Source of the DNA: Nipponacmea schrenckii
Lineage: Eukaryota > Mollusca > Gastropoda > Lottiidae
Direction of reading: 5' to 3'
Length of the DNA stretch: 64,000 nt
NCBI GenBank assembly: GCA_030562195.1
Contig: JAUJPP010000012.1
Location: 18,848,001 to 18,912,000, forward strand
Made by a program: the position numbers and the translations under genes. Numbering within the stretch: the first letter of the stretch is position 1; every line of letters begins with the position of its first letter. Positions 41,561 to 54,200 of this stretch are shown here, piece after piece. The notes below the pieces were generated by a model, which was given only the letters and a program-made list of their open reading frames with translations, did no database searches and was not told where the DNA came from.

Positions 41561-43339
41561 CACCACTGTAAGAACGTCATAGAATAGGAGAAAACCCCAT
41601 TTTGGCACCTCGCTATTCTAACACGCAACAAAGTTGTAGGTTGAGGAATTTGCTAGAGAACTGCACTTGATTGGCTTAGTTTGAATATACTTTGCCTTAA
41701 AATGATTACACACTATCGGATTGTATAAAAGAGTAATAGTTAACAGAAGCTCTATACTAGGTATACAAGAGCGCCATCGTTATGTAATCGAGAGTATTAT
41801 TGAGTCACTTTTTGCTGAACAAACTCATTGATTGTTATTTTTATATGAAGTAAATTGATTTGTGTACGATGTTACAAAATGTACTTGGAAATTATGTGTA
41901 ATGTTTGACAGCTAAGTTGATGCAAACCGTTAACAATAATTTAGTGTAGTTTCCGTGTTCGTGGTTAATTTGAAAAAATAATTGTTACGGTAAATCTAAA
42001 GTTATGCAGTCGCCAGGTTTTTCAGTCGCATACGGAGGTGACAACTTATACCAAATCCAACATCCCTCCGCCATGATTGGTTGTGGATTATTTATAGATG
42101 GTTTATGTACGTCGACAATTTCATAAACCTCAAATTGCATGAAAACTAGAGATTGTAGAGAAAAACTAATTTCAGATTTGAAATTAGCGCCCTCCGTTAG
42201 AATCAGTTAAAACATCCAATGCAACCGGAAGTTAACGAAAGTTATAAAAAAAAAATATTTCCCAGTGTTAACGTTAACCTTACGTGCATTTTGCAATGAT
42301 GGTTCTAATATACATAAGATGTATTTAAAACGTATAACTTGATAAAGATAAAGGACGATATACCTTTAAATAAACGACAGTAAACTAAACTAATTTCCAA
42401 AGAATGTGGGCATCATGATAGATTGATTCCACAGATAAAAAGTCTTACACAATGAATTACGCCCTCGATCGTGAAAGTTAAACGAAGGTTATTAAAAATT
42501 AAGTTTACGAAAGAACTGTCTCTCTTATTTGAAAACTTTTTCTTATAATTAGAATATACGTTGTTAATTACATAATATTACCAAAAGAAAGGTGGAAATT
42601 CATTCACCTCATTAATTTCATCGTTTCTTATACAGAAAAGAACATATTGTGTAGCCGAAGGTACTTCAAAAATGTTTTTACATTGCCCACGCTAAACAAT
42701 ACCTAATTAAAAACGCTGAACCATCAATAATCTGCTAGCGCCTTGCAGCATACCACAATGATGAATGGCAGTTATTATTTGACGGAACTATGAATCACAG
42801 GATTCTGGGGGTTCGAGCGACTGGTCGTTTTACTATACACTTGATAAATAAATGTGAAAAGCCGGTGAAAGTAAAGAGTCTCGCCTGAGAATACGCAACG
42901 AAATCTACCATTCATTACAAATAAAACAGATTCAACTTTATGCAACCTGTGGATGATTGTCGATTGTATCTCAACATGTCAAACTTTCATAATGATCGTT
43001 TCGTGAATCTTGTATGCATAGATGTCAGATGGAACTGTTATTTTATAGTCTATATCTTGTTATGCTCTTTTTAATTATTTCCTTTGAATGAGCTCAACAA
43101 TGCGTTTCAGATCGGTTTAGTTATGAGGCTTGAATGCCAGTGAAGTATATCGACGAATGGGTTTTTATTTTTGCATCCTGATTGATTTCTAGGTCGTTTG
43201 CCGCCTTGTACTGGAGGGATAGTGTAAGACATTTCCTGTCGTTTAAGTTTTTTCTCGTTATATTGTAAATACTGTGCAATTGCACAATAATATTGTAACG
43301 TATTTTTATGTAATTTCATGGGGTAATAAATGTGAACAT

Positions 43340-43735
43340 TCTCCGGTATTTCATCTTCACAGTGTCAGGCTATTTACAACTCGTCTTATACCTTGACTTT
43401 AATAGACACATTCCTTTGAATCATTGTACATGAAATGACTTCTTTGGATGGATGTTAGAGATATGGCCAATCAGAGACCACAACAGAAAGTCTATGGATA
43501 CACCCAACCGTAATGAGGTTTTTTTGTTGGGTGTATTCGCTGGCATACAATCCAATCAACTCACAGCACTCCGTGATACCTTGTATTCCATGGGCTGAAT
43601 GTGGGACAGGACCATGTCCTTGCCTAATTCTGACCCATGTAAAATAAAGAGTTTATTATTGTTATTATACAATCTATAGCAGCCAAGGTATATAGATCGT
43701 AATAGCTTGATATTGTGAAGATGCCAACGCATAGG
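43340..43735 (+). repeat. Dispersed repeat interrupted by a nested element (43582-43668)
   Basis: The family sequence of 35740-36395 continues to about 43580 and resumes at about 43669 (caatctatagcagccaaggt, then gtcgtaatagc-like). The inserted piece is an inverted copy of the (AAT)n-ended element at 37196-37330 and ends with ttattattgttattata. The nesting dates the (AAT)n element as the younger one. Confidence 0.62.
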
Positions 43736-44576
43736 TGTGTCTTTATTTGACACTTGCTATTTTGAAACTGTTTATACGTATTTAATAGGAGAAAAAATAT
43801 GTCAAAAATCGTGATGAATTAGTGTGAACATAACTTTTCTGACATACTGACACAGTCACTTGGTGCAGTGCATATGTATACGGAGAGATACACAAAAAAA
43901 ATGATATCCGAAGTCACGATACACTTGCGGATTTCCGAAGTTTTCTACGACCAAAATTAGATCGGCACCCATGCACGTTCGTACAGTACAATTGCTTTCA
44001 AATGATTTACCGATTATAACATAATTTAGTTGAGCATAATATAGAATAAGTGAAAAATGAAGACGTGGTATGTAATTGTCATACGTGGCAGGCTAAGATT
44101 CAGATATCAAATTTAAAGAGTGGAATTTATAAATTTTCAAAGTGACATGAATATATTTGCATCATCTTCACCGCACGGGACACTCGATATTTACTTTTAT
44201 CTCACATATTTTATTTTTTATTATTATTTCATAATAGCTAGTAAGTTTAGATCTATATTAAGTTGCGGACCTATACTAGGTCACATGACAACATAGTATA
44301 TCGGTAACTGATGACACGGTACATCAGCTGATAAGTCATGTGACCATAATATTTCATAACTATTAAAATAGGTTTCTGACAAAATCGTATGACGCCACTA
44401 CTAAATAAACATCATCCCGTCTAAACTGGATTATAAAAACTGTTTACTTTTTACGACAAATTTGAAGAAAATTTTTGGGTTTTTACAATACTGAATTAAA
44501 AAGAAATTACGAGTCGAAAATTATTTTATATTAACACGATGTTTTTTAGAAGAGTATTTTAATCAATCAATGTCTT

Positions 44577-44930
44577 TTCCAACCTGCAAGTATCAATGTC
44601 ACTTCCAACCTGCAGGCATCAATGTCACTTCCAACCTGCAGGTATCAATGTCACTTCCAACCTGCAGGTATCATTGTCAATTTCAACCTGCAGGTATCAT
44701 ATCACTTCCAACCTGCAAGTATCATTGACAGTTCCAACCTGCAGGTATCATTGTCACTTCCAACCTGCAGGTATCATTATTTACTTCCAACTGACAGTTC
44801 CAACCTGCAGGTATCATTGTCACTTCCAACCTGCAGGTATCATTATCACTTCCAATCTGCAAATATCATTGTCACTTCCAACCTGCAGGTAACATTGTCA
44901 CTTCCAACCTGCAGGTATCAATGTCACGGT
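44577..44930. repeat. 26-bp minisatellite with CTGCAG core
   Basis: About 13-14 copies of a unit with tcacttccaacctgcaggta followed by tcaatg. Nearly every copy has the palindrome CTGCAG. Overlapping open frames in two phases (PTCR, SLPTCRYH) come from the repeat and are not genes. Confidence 0.93.
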
Positions 44931-45577
44931 CATATTGTTAAAAAAAATAATTGACATAAATCACTTTTTATCAAGCCTAAACTAGCAGTATTATATTTTG
45001 AAATAAATATGGCATAATTATGTTCAATTCTATTTTCACTTATCATATCCTTCCAATGCTTCTAATTCTATCATATTTTTTTTAAATTGTTCATCGTGTT
45101 ATTTGTCATATATCTTTGTTTTATTTTATATCTTTTTGTCGGCCTTTGTATTTTTTTGTATTTGTAAAAAGGTCGTTTATACAATAAAAATCTTATCTCT
45201 TTATCTATATGGTAGTTGAATGGGAAATTGTGTATGAATCAAATGGATGGTGAAGTACTTTTATTTAACATTTTATCTACCCAATTTGATGAAATACGAA
45301 CTACTCCCTCCATTGATATATAGAAAAACCAAAATTGACTTTACAGTTTTAATAAAATAATTTCATTGTTGGTCGTTAGAAGACAAAAGACAAAGTTATT
45401 TCCATATTGAAGAAGTTTCTGGACCATTCTTTGATTTCACTATTAAATAGTACCGAAAAATCCATCTGTAGAGCTATATAGCAAGATTAAAATAGACCTT
45501 GAAACATGTTAATAAAATCGCGGAACTGTGAGTAACAGGATGTTTCAGGTTCTGTTTTAATCTAATGTGATATTAGA

Positions 45578-45690
45578 GATTAGGGTGATCGAAAGGTAAC
45601 ATGTTACTATTCAACAGAAGGCACTGGCACTGGGGTTTAGTGGAGTTTACTGTTGTTAAGGTTATTATGTTGTTACGAGAATACATAGTA
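45578..45690 (+). repeat. Dispersed repeat (second copy of 13055-13165)
   Basis: Reads attagggtgatcgaaaggta, then ggcactggcactggggttta, then gtggagtttactgttgttaa. No structure seen. Confidence 0.65.
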
Positions 45691-46403
45691 CTTCTAAGAC
45701 CTTAAAGTCAGAAAAGTTATTATTTAGTAATAATGTATATCATTATCATTACATTAAGAAATATCTACAAATACTAGTTTCGTTCACTGCAAATTAAAAA
45801 TAATTATCAAATAACATGAAAGTCGTGATATTAGAGTAAGTATAACCACGATATTGGTTCAGGAGGGCTGGGGAACATTTCTATTGTTAACATGTTTACC
45901 TAATACTATGAGCTTCTATTATTATTCCTATATTGCTTGTAAAATATCGATATTTACTGCTATTTGTAAATGTAAAAAAAGAGATAAAAATCACCTTATA
46001 TTTCTAAGAATTTGACAGCGATATATTTTAATAAATATTTAATCATTTGACCTAGATGTTACGTGTATATTGTATGTCTATTGTACACGGAAGTGATATA
46101 TCACACTATTTATTTTATTACAAAGATTTATTTTTAGCCAATTTACAACTGACTCCCAAGAAACAATTTTATTTTCCTTTATAGGTTACATTTTCCAGAC
46201 TAGAAGAACCCTATAACGAGAGCAAATTATATATATACAATATTTATTTATTAATTAAAGCCCTTCTGAAATACGAATAAGTAAATAGTCTGTGTTTTCT
46301 TTTTCAAAGTGAATTATTTTTGTCAAAGAACAGATTTACGTATATGTCTTAAGCTTGAACGGACTAATTCATTCTAATAACAACCCTACAATATATTATT
46401 ATT

Positions 46404-46700
46404 AGACAAGACATGTATAATATGTTATAAGATAGTTATAGTATGTTATAAGACAGGTATTGTATATTATAAGACAGGTTTTGTATATTATGAGACAGGT
46501 ATTGTATATTATAAGACATGTATAAGGGATAAGACAGGTATTGTATATTATAAGACAGGTATTGTATATTATGAGACAGGTATTGTATGTTATAAGGCAA
46601 GTATAGTATGTTATGAGACAGGTATTGTATGTTATAAGGCAAGTATAGTATGTTATGAGACAGGTATTGTATATAATAAGACAGGCATTGTATATTATAA
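46404..46700. repeat. ~21-bp minisatellite
   Basis: About 13 copies of a unit with gtattgtatattataagaca and g, with gtatgttataagac and gtatgttatgagac variants. The minus-strand frame YNIQYLSYNIQYLS at 46436-46642 is a by-product. Confidence 0.92.
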
Positions 46701-49416
46701 AACAGATCTGCTATATATTTTAGCTATGTATGATACGATAAAGACATAGAGAGGATGACAGGTGGATTAGGTCATTATGATCAATTCGTATCGGTTATAT
46801 TTTACTAGTGAAGCTTGATAAATGTAGATAGGTAAAAAATGAAAGTAGCGTTTGTCACGCACTATTGTTAAAGAGGTAAAATAGAATGACGAATTGTTTA
46901 TTTTATGTGTAAGATTTTAAATAGAAAGGCTAGACTCAAAACAATGGGGATATTTGTGAGTAAACAATGTACCCAACCAACTTCTCGTAAGAGTGTTTTG
47001 ACCTACCGATATTTATTGTCCCGATTTCCACAATATTCCGGTTCATTCTTGTTTCGTACTTTGAAAAAGTGTTGATGAATCAGAATTTATTATCCAAAGA
47101 TTTAAAGTACATTATGTATACATATTTAAAATTTCAGTAGTCTTCAATTGAGATCGATAAAATGCATCAATTATTATGAAATAATTTAGCTATTCATTCT
47201 CTTAATATTTTCATGAAATATGAAATGTATAGCCTGACCTTGACAGTCTTGTCATCAAATTGAATAAAAAAAAGATAATAATAGAAATATGTGAATTGAC
47301 AACCTATAAATGCGTCTGAATATTCGCTTTAAAACCTGAAAAATCTTGCTCGTTAATCGCTAATATACGGTTCATTTTCAATGAAATATAACGGGATTCG
47401 ACAATGATTTTTAAACAGATATTGACATTCTTTCATACGCCATGTCACTTTGTTGGCCGTTTTTCTGGTTATGCGGAGTTATGCTTCTAAAAGCTGAACT
47501 AGAGCAATCCGTTTTTACAGTATGAGGGGGAGGGTGGTTATTGCCTTACCCTCGGAAGAAAAGAACCTACCCTCTTTACTTTTAAGCAGAAACATCTTCA
47601 TTAATTGATTTAAGCGTAGGAGAGACACAGTAACCTTTCAATACGTGCAGTGATAATTATTGCTTGCGGTCATCACATTTACTCAAGCCTGAAGCCGTCT
47701 GACATTTTCTCTCTGTGCCTTCTCCTGATTCAACATAATTCAATGATACGGCCAATATTATTCCACAAGAAACTTTGAATGATAGAATAATACAGTAGAC
47801 TATATATTGTTTTTATAATCTAATTTCTTTTTTTCAAGACTACTATGCGGCATAGGATTTTCATGAGTATGGAACGCATAGGAAGCACTAGAACCGAATT
47901 TCACAGTATTTATGCATCGTATACCCCTAATAAAACACGTTCTATTGAATAGCTTTCAAAATTTTCCTATGTATGTAATTAACCTTCAATAATGAACTTA
48001 CTATAGCTGAACAAAAACTATGGTATTTCGTACGAAAGAAAGGTGTGGTTTTATTACATATTTGGTCATTTCACAATACACTGATTTCAAAATCGTGACT
48101 TATATGGTGACAATGATAGTTATGGGTGAGGTCGAGAAACAATCTACCCTATTTATATCCATATTTATTTAATATGCAATGCTATCATTTCATCTTTTCT
48201 CTAGTAAATTTTCATGTTTGTTTTTGCAAAACTTTTGCAAGGTAAAATCACTTTGAGTGAGATTAATGTTTGCTAAATTACATTGTGTTCTTGAGGTGGG
48301 TATTTTTGTATATTGCAAATTACCATACAAAGCACGGACCAAGGTCACGATGTTAGAACTATATTCTGTAAAAGCTGTTGATTTTGGTTCAGTTAGTATT
48401 TGCAAACTATAAAAACCAAAGCAGATTGTGACCCGGTGTAATTATTATGTCCGTGTTTGTGTAACGTATTTTGACGAAGACGACGATCACCATCATGATA
48501 TGTTTAGTCATCCTTTGATAAGTAATTAAACTTAGTAACGGTAACCAAGAAAAACAAATATACAAATGTATAATATAGCCTATTGATATTTTAAACGATC
48601 TCTCAGACTTTGAAATAAGGAGTGGATATATATTTCATATTCAAAACTAAATATAGATTCTAAATCTCGCATCATCTAAATCTGCTCAAACGGTGTCTTT
48701 TATGACAGCTTTTAACGGAATAGTGACGTCATTAACAGTGAACATTTCCATAATTGCAGGAACCATAGACATCTGTTGTAAAATTGGAATGTCTATTGCT
48801 TAGTTTGACATATATATTTCTTTCACCTTGGATTTTGAAATCCTGTCGGCCCGTTTTTGATTCTTTATTCCAAAAATATCTAGAGGTATAACAGTTTGTT
48901 TTCAAGCGTCATTATTGTAACAGTTGCTAATGAATATAACATTTTTTTAAATATGGTGATTTACAGTTAAGCATTTAATTTCTACAATAAAATTGCTTTG
49001 CATGTAAGTTTTACACAGGCGGGTGGATATTAAGTTACATATTTCATGCGTGATATCGCTATTTAGTTTGACTAAAGTATTTCGTGAGGAAATATTTGTG
49101 GGTGTTTAGTCACTACTTTAATAGTAACAGTTCGATTACTAGTATATTGATGGTATTTATAATTGAAAAGGTAGTTGCCCACGCCTTCTGTCTAGTACTA
49201 TTCACAAATATTATGATCAGCTATGCTTGCTTGACATATAAAATACGCTATGCTTGCTTGGCATATAAAATACATGATACGGTGCTTCAACTATATAGAT
49301 GAGTGGGACCCATGGACTTGGAACCTCTCCCCTTTAATTATTGTTCTAACGTAATGCTCTTTAAGTGAAGTTTTCAGTCTATAGTTAAAGCAAAGTGTTA
49401 TCTATTGCTTGGCATT

Positions 49417-49417
<1 letters not shown>

Positions 49418-49453
<36 letters not shown>
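49418..49453. repeat. 36-base T run
   Basis: An uninterrupted run of 36 T. On the minus strand it would be a poly(A) tail following about 250 bp of sequence, so a minus-strand retroposed copy is possible. The flanks share only a short 'atctattgc' (about 49402 and 49732), so no sound target duplication is shown. Confidence 0.6.
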
Positions 49454-49455
<2 letters not shown>

Positions 49456-51834
49456 TCTGAATCAGGGATAGGGGTCGTTTTCATGGTTCAAACAGTCCTT
49501 ATAGAAGTTGTAACTGGCACTTTAAAATAGTAAAGGTCGATTAACCATCCAGAATTGTACTAGCTGTACATGTTAAAGGTCCCTTACTAGCCGAAAACCA
49601 AAAAGAATAAGGAGAAGTTGCTGTCAATTGTCCTCGATGAAAACAGAATAATAATGTCCAAAATCTATCTTTATCGGGTACAGAAAGGTAAGAATTAGAA
49701 CACCATTTCAGTCTTATTTTGGACTTTGATCTATTGCAATACGCAATGTAAATTTCTCAAGGATTTATTGAGGTCATATCAGGATATCTCTATCGTCTTT
49801 ATTGCATCAGATTAGCTCTCCTGTATTGAAGATGTCCTGTTAGGTGTTGATTGGAATTCAAATACTAGAGGGCGTTTAGAGTTCGTTTGCAATACGCCCT
49901 TATATTCATCTTCTTAGCATTGATAATTCCTTGGTCTGAGGCCTATTTTGCGTCATGTAATCTTGGTCATTTGTGTATAGTTGTAGTTTGCTGTCAGCAC
50001 ATCTTTCTAGAATGTTCTCAATTTTTAGAAATCTGAAACACCTAAGGTTATGGTTACTCAGATTTTGTTTACAAATCAATAGTGTTATTATTATTTCTAG
50101 TTTGTTTTATAATATAAACAGTGTTAACCAGTTAACCTTTCTGTTACTTATATAAGTTATTTATGGGATGAACATTCAGTCGCTTACTAACATTATAATA
50201 TTAAAGTCAATCCTTATCATAAACTACCAGCGTCAAGGTCATTCACCTCGTCTCATCCCATTTCCAATATGGCGTCAGATTATAAAAATTTATAAAGAAG
50301 AAAGAGTTGCATGGTTGAACTACCCTACCTTTTATATACAGTGTGTGTTTGAATGACAGAAAGGAAATAATGTGTTGTTTTGGGTGTGGCGAAGGAAATA
50401 TTCCATTACTTACACATTGTGTATCTTTTTATTCTGATATTGTATGAAATCATATTGTTTTTCCATTGAAAGTAAAAGTCAGTTCCAAACAATGGTGGTA
50501 TAATAGTGGAGGGTGTTTTTGGGAGAGGGGATGAGGGATGAGGTTAGCTTGGGAAGGAGGGTAGGAGTAAAGTCTGCAACCCAATTGTTTCCCCCAATTC
50601 ATGTCGTGTTTAGCAATGCACCAAATCAGATAACCTTCTGAAGGGCTTCACTGACAGGCTGTATCCGTCACTAAAGCTAAAATCTCCTGTAATAAGTTTG
50701 AATGTCTTTCCCAGGGCCAGTGTCGTACTAAACGAGGCCTCATATTTTTCTTATCTATATGTACATGTACCTTAATGGTGGTACTAGCAGATATTTGAGG
50801 GTGGTACTGTTGAGGCACAGCTGGGAGTGTCCTGATGAAGGTCAGGGACTATCTGCACCAATATCCGCCGGTTCGTTCCTATTACTTATATACAGTATGC
50901 AAAGTTTTCTATTTTCTCACCAAAATTTCTGTTGCCATATTTTTATGTGCCATACAGACCTTGACATATTGTCATCATGTGTCCCTTATCAGTATGAATT
51001 TAGGTCAATCTGGCAGTAGGCTACAAACCATTCCTCGGGCTATGACTGATCTTTAAAAATTTCACTTGATTCTTGATTCACCTTCGAGGTCTTTACGTAA
51101 CAGATAACCGCGGGTAAAGAACTGTCTTTAAGTTTACGTGGTAGCCATCTTGGCTTTTGAGGGGCTACTGTTTCTTGGTTCAAGTAGATTAACCATTAGG
51201 CTATATGTTATTGACAAAAAAGGCACCTCTGGCGCATTACACGTAAATATCCGCTATAAAGCCTACCAGACGAAAAGGTCATGTGACCTAGTTACAGACA
51301 CGACTAGAGCTAACGGTGACGTTCAGTGAAAATTTCATTGTGTACATGACTTAAAGTAAACAATCACAAACTATGCGACAAACAGTTTACATTCGACAGA
51401 CAAATATTGGGGCAAATTTCATTTGTCAATTTTTATTTGGGTCATATCCAGATAGTTTGTTCTAGATTGGTCCCGTGATTGGTGCAGTGAAACAGGCTTG
51501 GATGCCAATTGTTGAATTTACATTGCACCTATCATATTATGGTCGATCTCAACTCCGGTTTGTAACAAGGGCGTATATATCAAAACGAAATTGAGTTGGT
51601 CGACATTTCTTCAATGAAGAAAAAGACAATTATCATAGACGATAAAACGCAAAGTAGTTTTGTGGACCATTGTAAAATCTATGGAATCACATCCACTCGT
51701 ATGTGGATTGCTCATACTTAATTGAGGGATGTGTTCTAATAGGATGACCCAAAAATTGGCCAAAAACCGGTCAAAATGTACATCAGTGGTGTCAAACTAT
51801 ACGACAGAATGCCTCTAATCCAAAAAATCTATTA

Positions 51835-51990
51835 AACTAAGTGATAATCCATTAAACAAGTAGTAAAAAGACCTTTTCTAAATATCACTTAGTTTAATGG
51901 ATATATTGTCTTATAGATTCTGTCTTTTAGTCATGGCACCTGGTAAGTCCCATTAGGTTCGAAACTCAGATTTTATGTCCATTCTAAGAA
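51835..51990. repeat. Fold-back repeat fragment (family of 18629-18702 and 38985-39180)
   Basis: Contains ttaaactaagtgataatcca, then tatcacttagtttaatgga (inverted), then attctgtcttttagtcatgg, then cacctggtaagtcc and ttttatgtccattctaagaa. The same order of modules occurs at 38985-39180 and partly at 22450-22640 and 27500-27560. Confidence 0.6.
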
Positions 51991-52087
51991 GTACTGATAC
52001 TTTAAACGTTGGATGACTCGGGTCAAAATGCAAGTCATGGGGCCATGAGTTGGGTTTCAGTAGTTCAGCTGACGTGCCGAATGGTGT

Positions 52088-52926
52088 TTTATTGAAGGGT
52101 GGAGCCTATGGAGGTTTCTATGTTTTAAGTGCGATGGTGACCTGTAGTTTGAAAAAAATCTTTCAGTACATGACTAAATTTTCAATGTTGATTTTGACAG
52201 AAATCGTCTTTGAAAATAAGACACCTTTCTCCAGATGTTTTTCAATACAGTCCCAACACTACAGGTGTCTTTTAAACAACAATCAAACAAACAAATTCTT
52301 TTCAAAATATTTCCTTTAATTTAAATAAATATCGTTGAATTTAATCAATACCCATTCATACAATTTCAAATAATCAAATAATATTCCATTCAACTTCACA
52401 ACGTCATACTTCATAATAACTTAAAATACAATTGCACTATCTTTTGTCTCAAACACCTTTCATTACTTCATAATGTCGTAGCAGACGTTAGCATTCATTC
52501 AAACATCCGTACACAAAAGAGTCAAAAACAATTTTTGACAAACAAAAGTTTTGTATCGTCAACGAACTATCATTTCAGTTCTGGGTCACTGATTTCCGCT
52601 AACAAAGACGACACATGTCAATCCGGCAAATCCGCCACCAATCGATAACAGATCCCTTTGTTTAATTAAGCGACTTGTTAATTGGTTGATAACGGGATCG
52701 TGATAGTCCTAGCTTCCGAACAATCATACTTTTCAGACAGTTCTTTTTTTTGGAATGTTCGATTCTCTTTGTAGACATTACATCCTCTGTAAAGGTCGTT
52801 ACCCGTAAACGAATAATTGCCGTCGTTTCCTGGCGAGCACTTACAATCTGGCTGGCAAGAAGATCAATTGCTGTTTGGACAGATGAAAAGTTCCCTCAAT
52901 CACCTTGTAGAGTCTGAGTCCAGATT
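52088..52926 (-). promoter_or_regulatory. 3' UTR of the IER-like gene with AU-rich element and poly(A) signal
   Basis: On the minus strand, overlapping ATTTATTTA lies at 52322-52330, a classic mRNA-decay element of immediate-early genes, and AATAAA lies at 52088-52093. The UTR would be about 830 bases. The position relative to a TGA stop at 52927-52929 fits a short-lived transcript. Confidence 0.5.
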
Positions 52927-53817
52927 TCACACCGTTAATGCAATCACTGTTGGAATATTTTGTTCACATAAGGCGTCCTTCACTTGTACAGAACAAGAGT
53001 AATTTTCCATTGCCGTTTTTAAATTCTGACAAGAAACCTGTGTGAACACTTGAATTTTTTTGTTTGAATTGTCTGAGGACTCGACTGTGACGTAATCACC
53101 ACCACAGCTGGCGTCTGTTAGGTTCGTGCACACCTCGCTCATTCCTGTACTAAATATACTGACTAAATTGTTTATTTGGGTGTTCTCGTGGTGTGTATAC
53201 TCCATCTTTTCACATTCACTGTTTAATTTGGCCTTTTTAGGACATGAGGAGTCATTTTCTTGATCGCAACTCCTACGGCGTTTGATAGTACATTTCTGAT
53301 ACACTTGATTCACAAATTCGGTGACTCCCTTTTCCATTCGGTGACTCACGTCATTCTCTGGAACATTATGGTCCATTTTCTTTTCACATAAGGCGGTGTT
53401 GTTATTGTCTGTAGTGGACACCTCCACTGTTTCGTTGAAATGATTTGGGCGGGAGTTCTCTTTATCGTCCCCCCGTAGTGGACTGATAGATGTATTGGTC
53501 TCCTCTTCATCGCGTGACCCACTTTCCATATGAGTTTCTTGACGTATTTGGGTGACCGCGTGGCTCGCCGAATATTTGTTGACTGGTTCAACACGAGCAG
53601 TCTGCTGTTGTACTATAACCGGCTGTGGTGCCACGTATTGCGGTTTCTTCGATGCAAAGTAGTTCTCCATCATAAAACTCGTCCTTGCCTTATGTAACAC
53701 ACTGGCCACTAGTAAGTTCTTGTGTAAGTTAATTCCACCACGTTGTGATCTGGAAGCTGCTATTTTCCCAATGGACACAGCCACTAATCTTTGAGCCTCT
53801 GTAGCAAAAGCAGCCAT
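52927..53817 (-). CDS. Immediate-early response protein, IER2/IER5 family (IER5-like), single exon
   Basis: 296 residues, no intron, as is usual for this family. The N-terminal IER domain reads EAQRLVAVSIGKIAASRSQR then GGINLHKNLLVASVLHKAR (residues about 7-46) and matches the start of vertebrate IER5 nearly throughout. The C-terminal conserved pieces are also present: NNLVSIFSTGMSEV (about 215-228), and ALCEQNIPTVIALTV at the very end. Between them the protein is Asn/Ser/Thr-rich with a basic, likely bipartite nuclear signal (IKRRRSCDQ...CPKKAKLN, about 178-200). IER5 is a nuclear/cytoplasmic adaptor that brings PP2A-B55 to targets such as HSF1 (family knowledge). The start is the first ATG (53817). 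Confidence 0.93.
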   Translation of the reverse strand: MAAFATEAQRLVAVSIGKIAASRSQRGGINLHKNLLVASVLHKARTSFMMENYFASKKPQYVAPQPVIVQQQTARVEPVNKYSASHAVTQIRQETHMESGSRDEEETNTSISPLRGDDKENSRPNHFNETVEVSTTDNNNTALCEKKMDHNVPENDVSHRMEKGVTEFVNQVYQKCTIKRRRSCDQENDSSCPKKAKLNSECEKMEYTHHENTQINNLVSIFSTGMSEVCTNLTDASCGGDYVTVESSDNSNKKIQVFTQVSCQNLKTAMENYSCSVQVKDALCEQNIPTVIALTV

Positions 53818-54200
53818 TATAAATTCAATGTTTTTTTCCGATGATAAAAGTTTTTCTCCAATAAATGTAATACAATCACACGCGTTTACCTCTGTATAAA
53901 TAATTACTTGTTATAACTCTCGAGTATACAACCTTCCTTCTCGAGCGCGTGTGAATCTAATGAAATGTGTACAATGGACAAGAGAGTTTTGAAAGACATG
54001 ACGTCAATAATCTGGATATCGACCAATCAAATTCAAGTACGGGGTTAAAGAAACATGCGTCATAAGTTTTCGACCAATCAGAACCTACAAGCATTACACC
54101 AGCGTAAACTTGCGTGACCCGGAAAGCTAATAATAGAATTGACCCGCCAAATAAAGGCAAATATTTTGTCGTCATAGCGGCATGATAATCATTCAACGGG
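53818..54200 (-). promoter_or_regulatory. Promoter region of the IER-like gene: CRE, two CCAAT boxes, ETS/CArG-like sites
   Basis: Perfect CRE TGACGTCA at 53999-54006, about 180 bases before the ATG; CCAAT boxes at 54023-54027 and 54074-54078, both within 'cgaccaatca'; a CRE-like TGCGTCA at 54056-54062; an ETS core cccggaa near 54118; and a CArG-like CCAAATAAAGG at 54147-54157 that is one base too long for a canonical serum response element. Such a set fits stimulus-induced transcription. No clear TATA box was found. Confidence 0.6.

Larger units (their letters stand above)
33034..52087. other. 19-kb gene-poor interval
   Basis: No exon series that I can join. It contains the dispersed repeats and minisatellites listed separately, AT-rich unique-looking DNA, a C run (35002-35014), an (AAT)n run near 37202-37226 and a 36-base T run (49418-49453). 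Open frames inside are short, and most coincide with repeats. One possible orphan exon is listed at 39202. The interval may include distal regulatory DNA of the IER-like gene at its right end, but nothing in the sequence alone proves this. Confidence 0.6.

Noticed and set aside
44596..44954. Two overlapping frames of about 100 codons
   Set aside because: Both come from the 26-bp minisatellite read in different phases.
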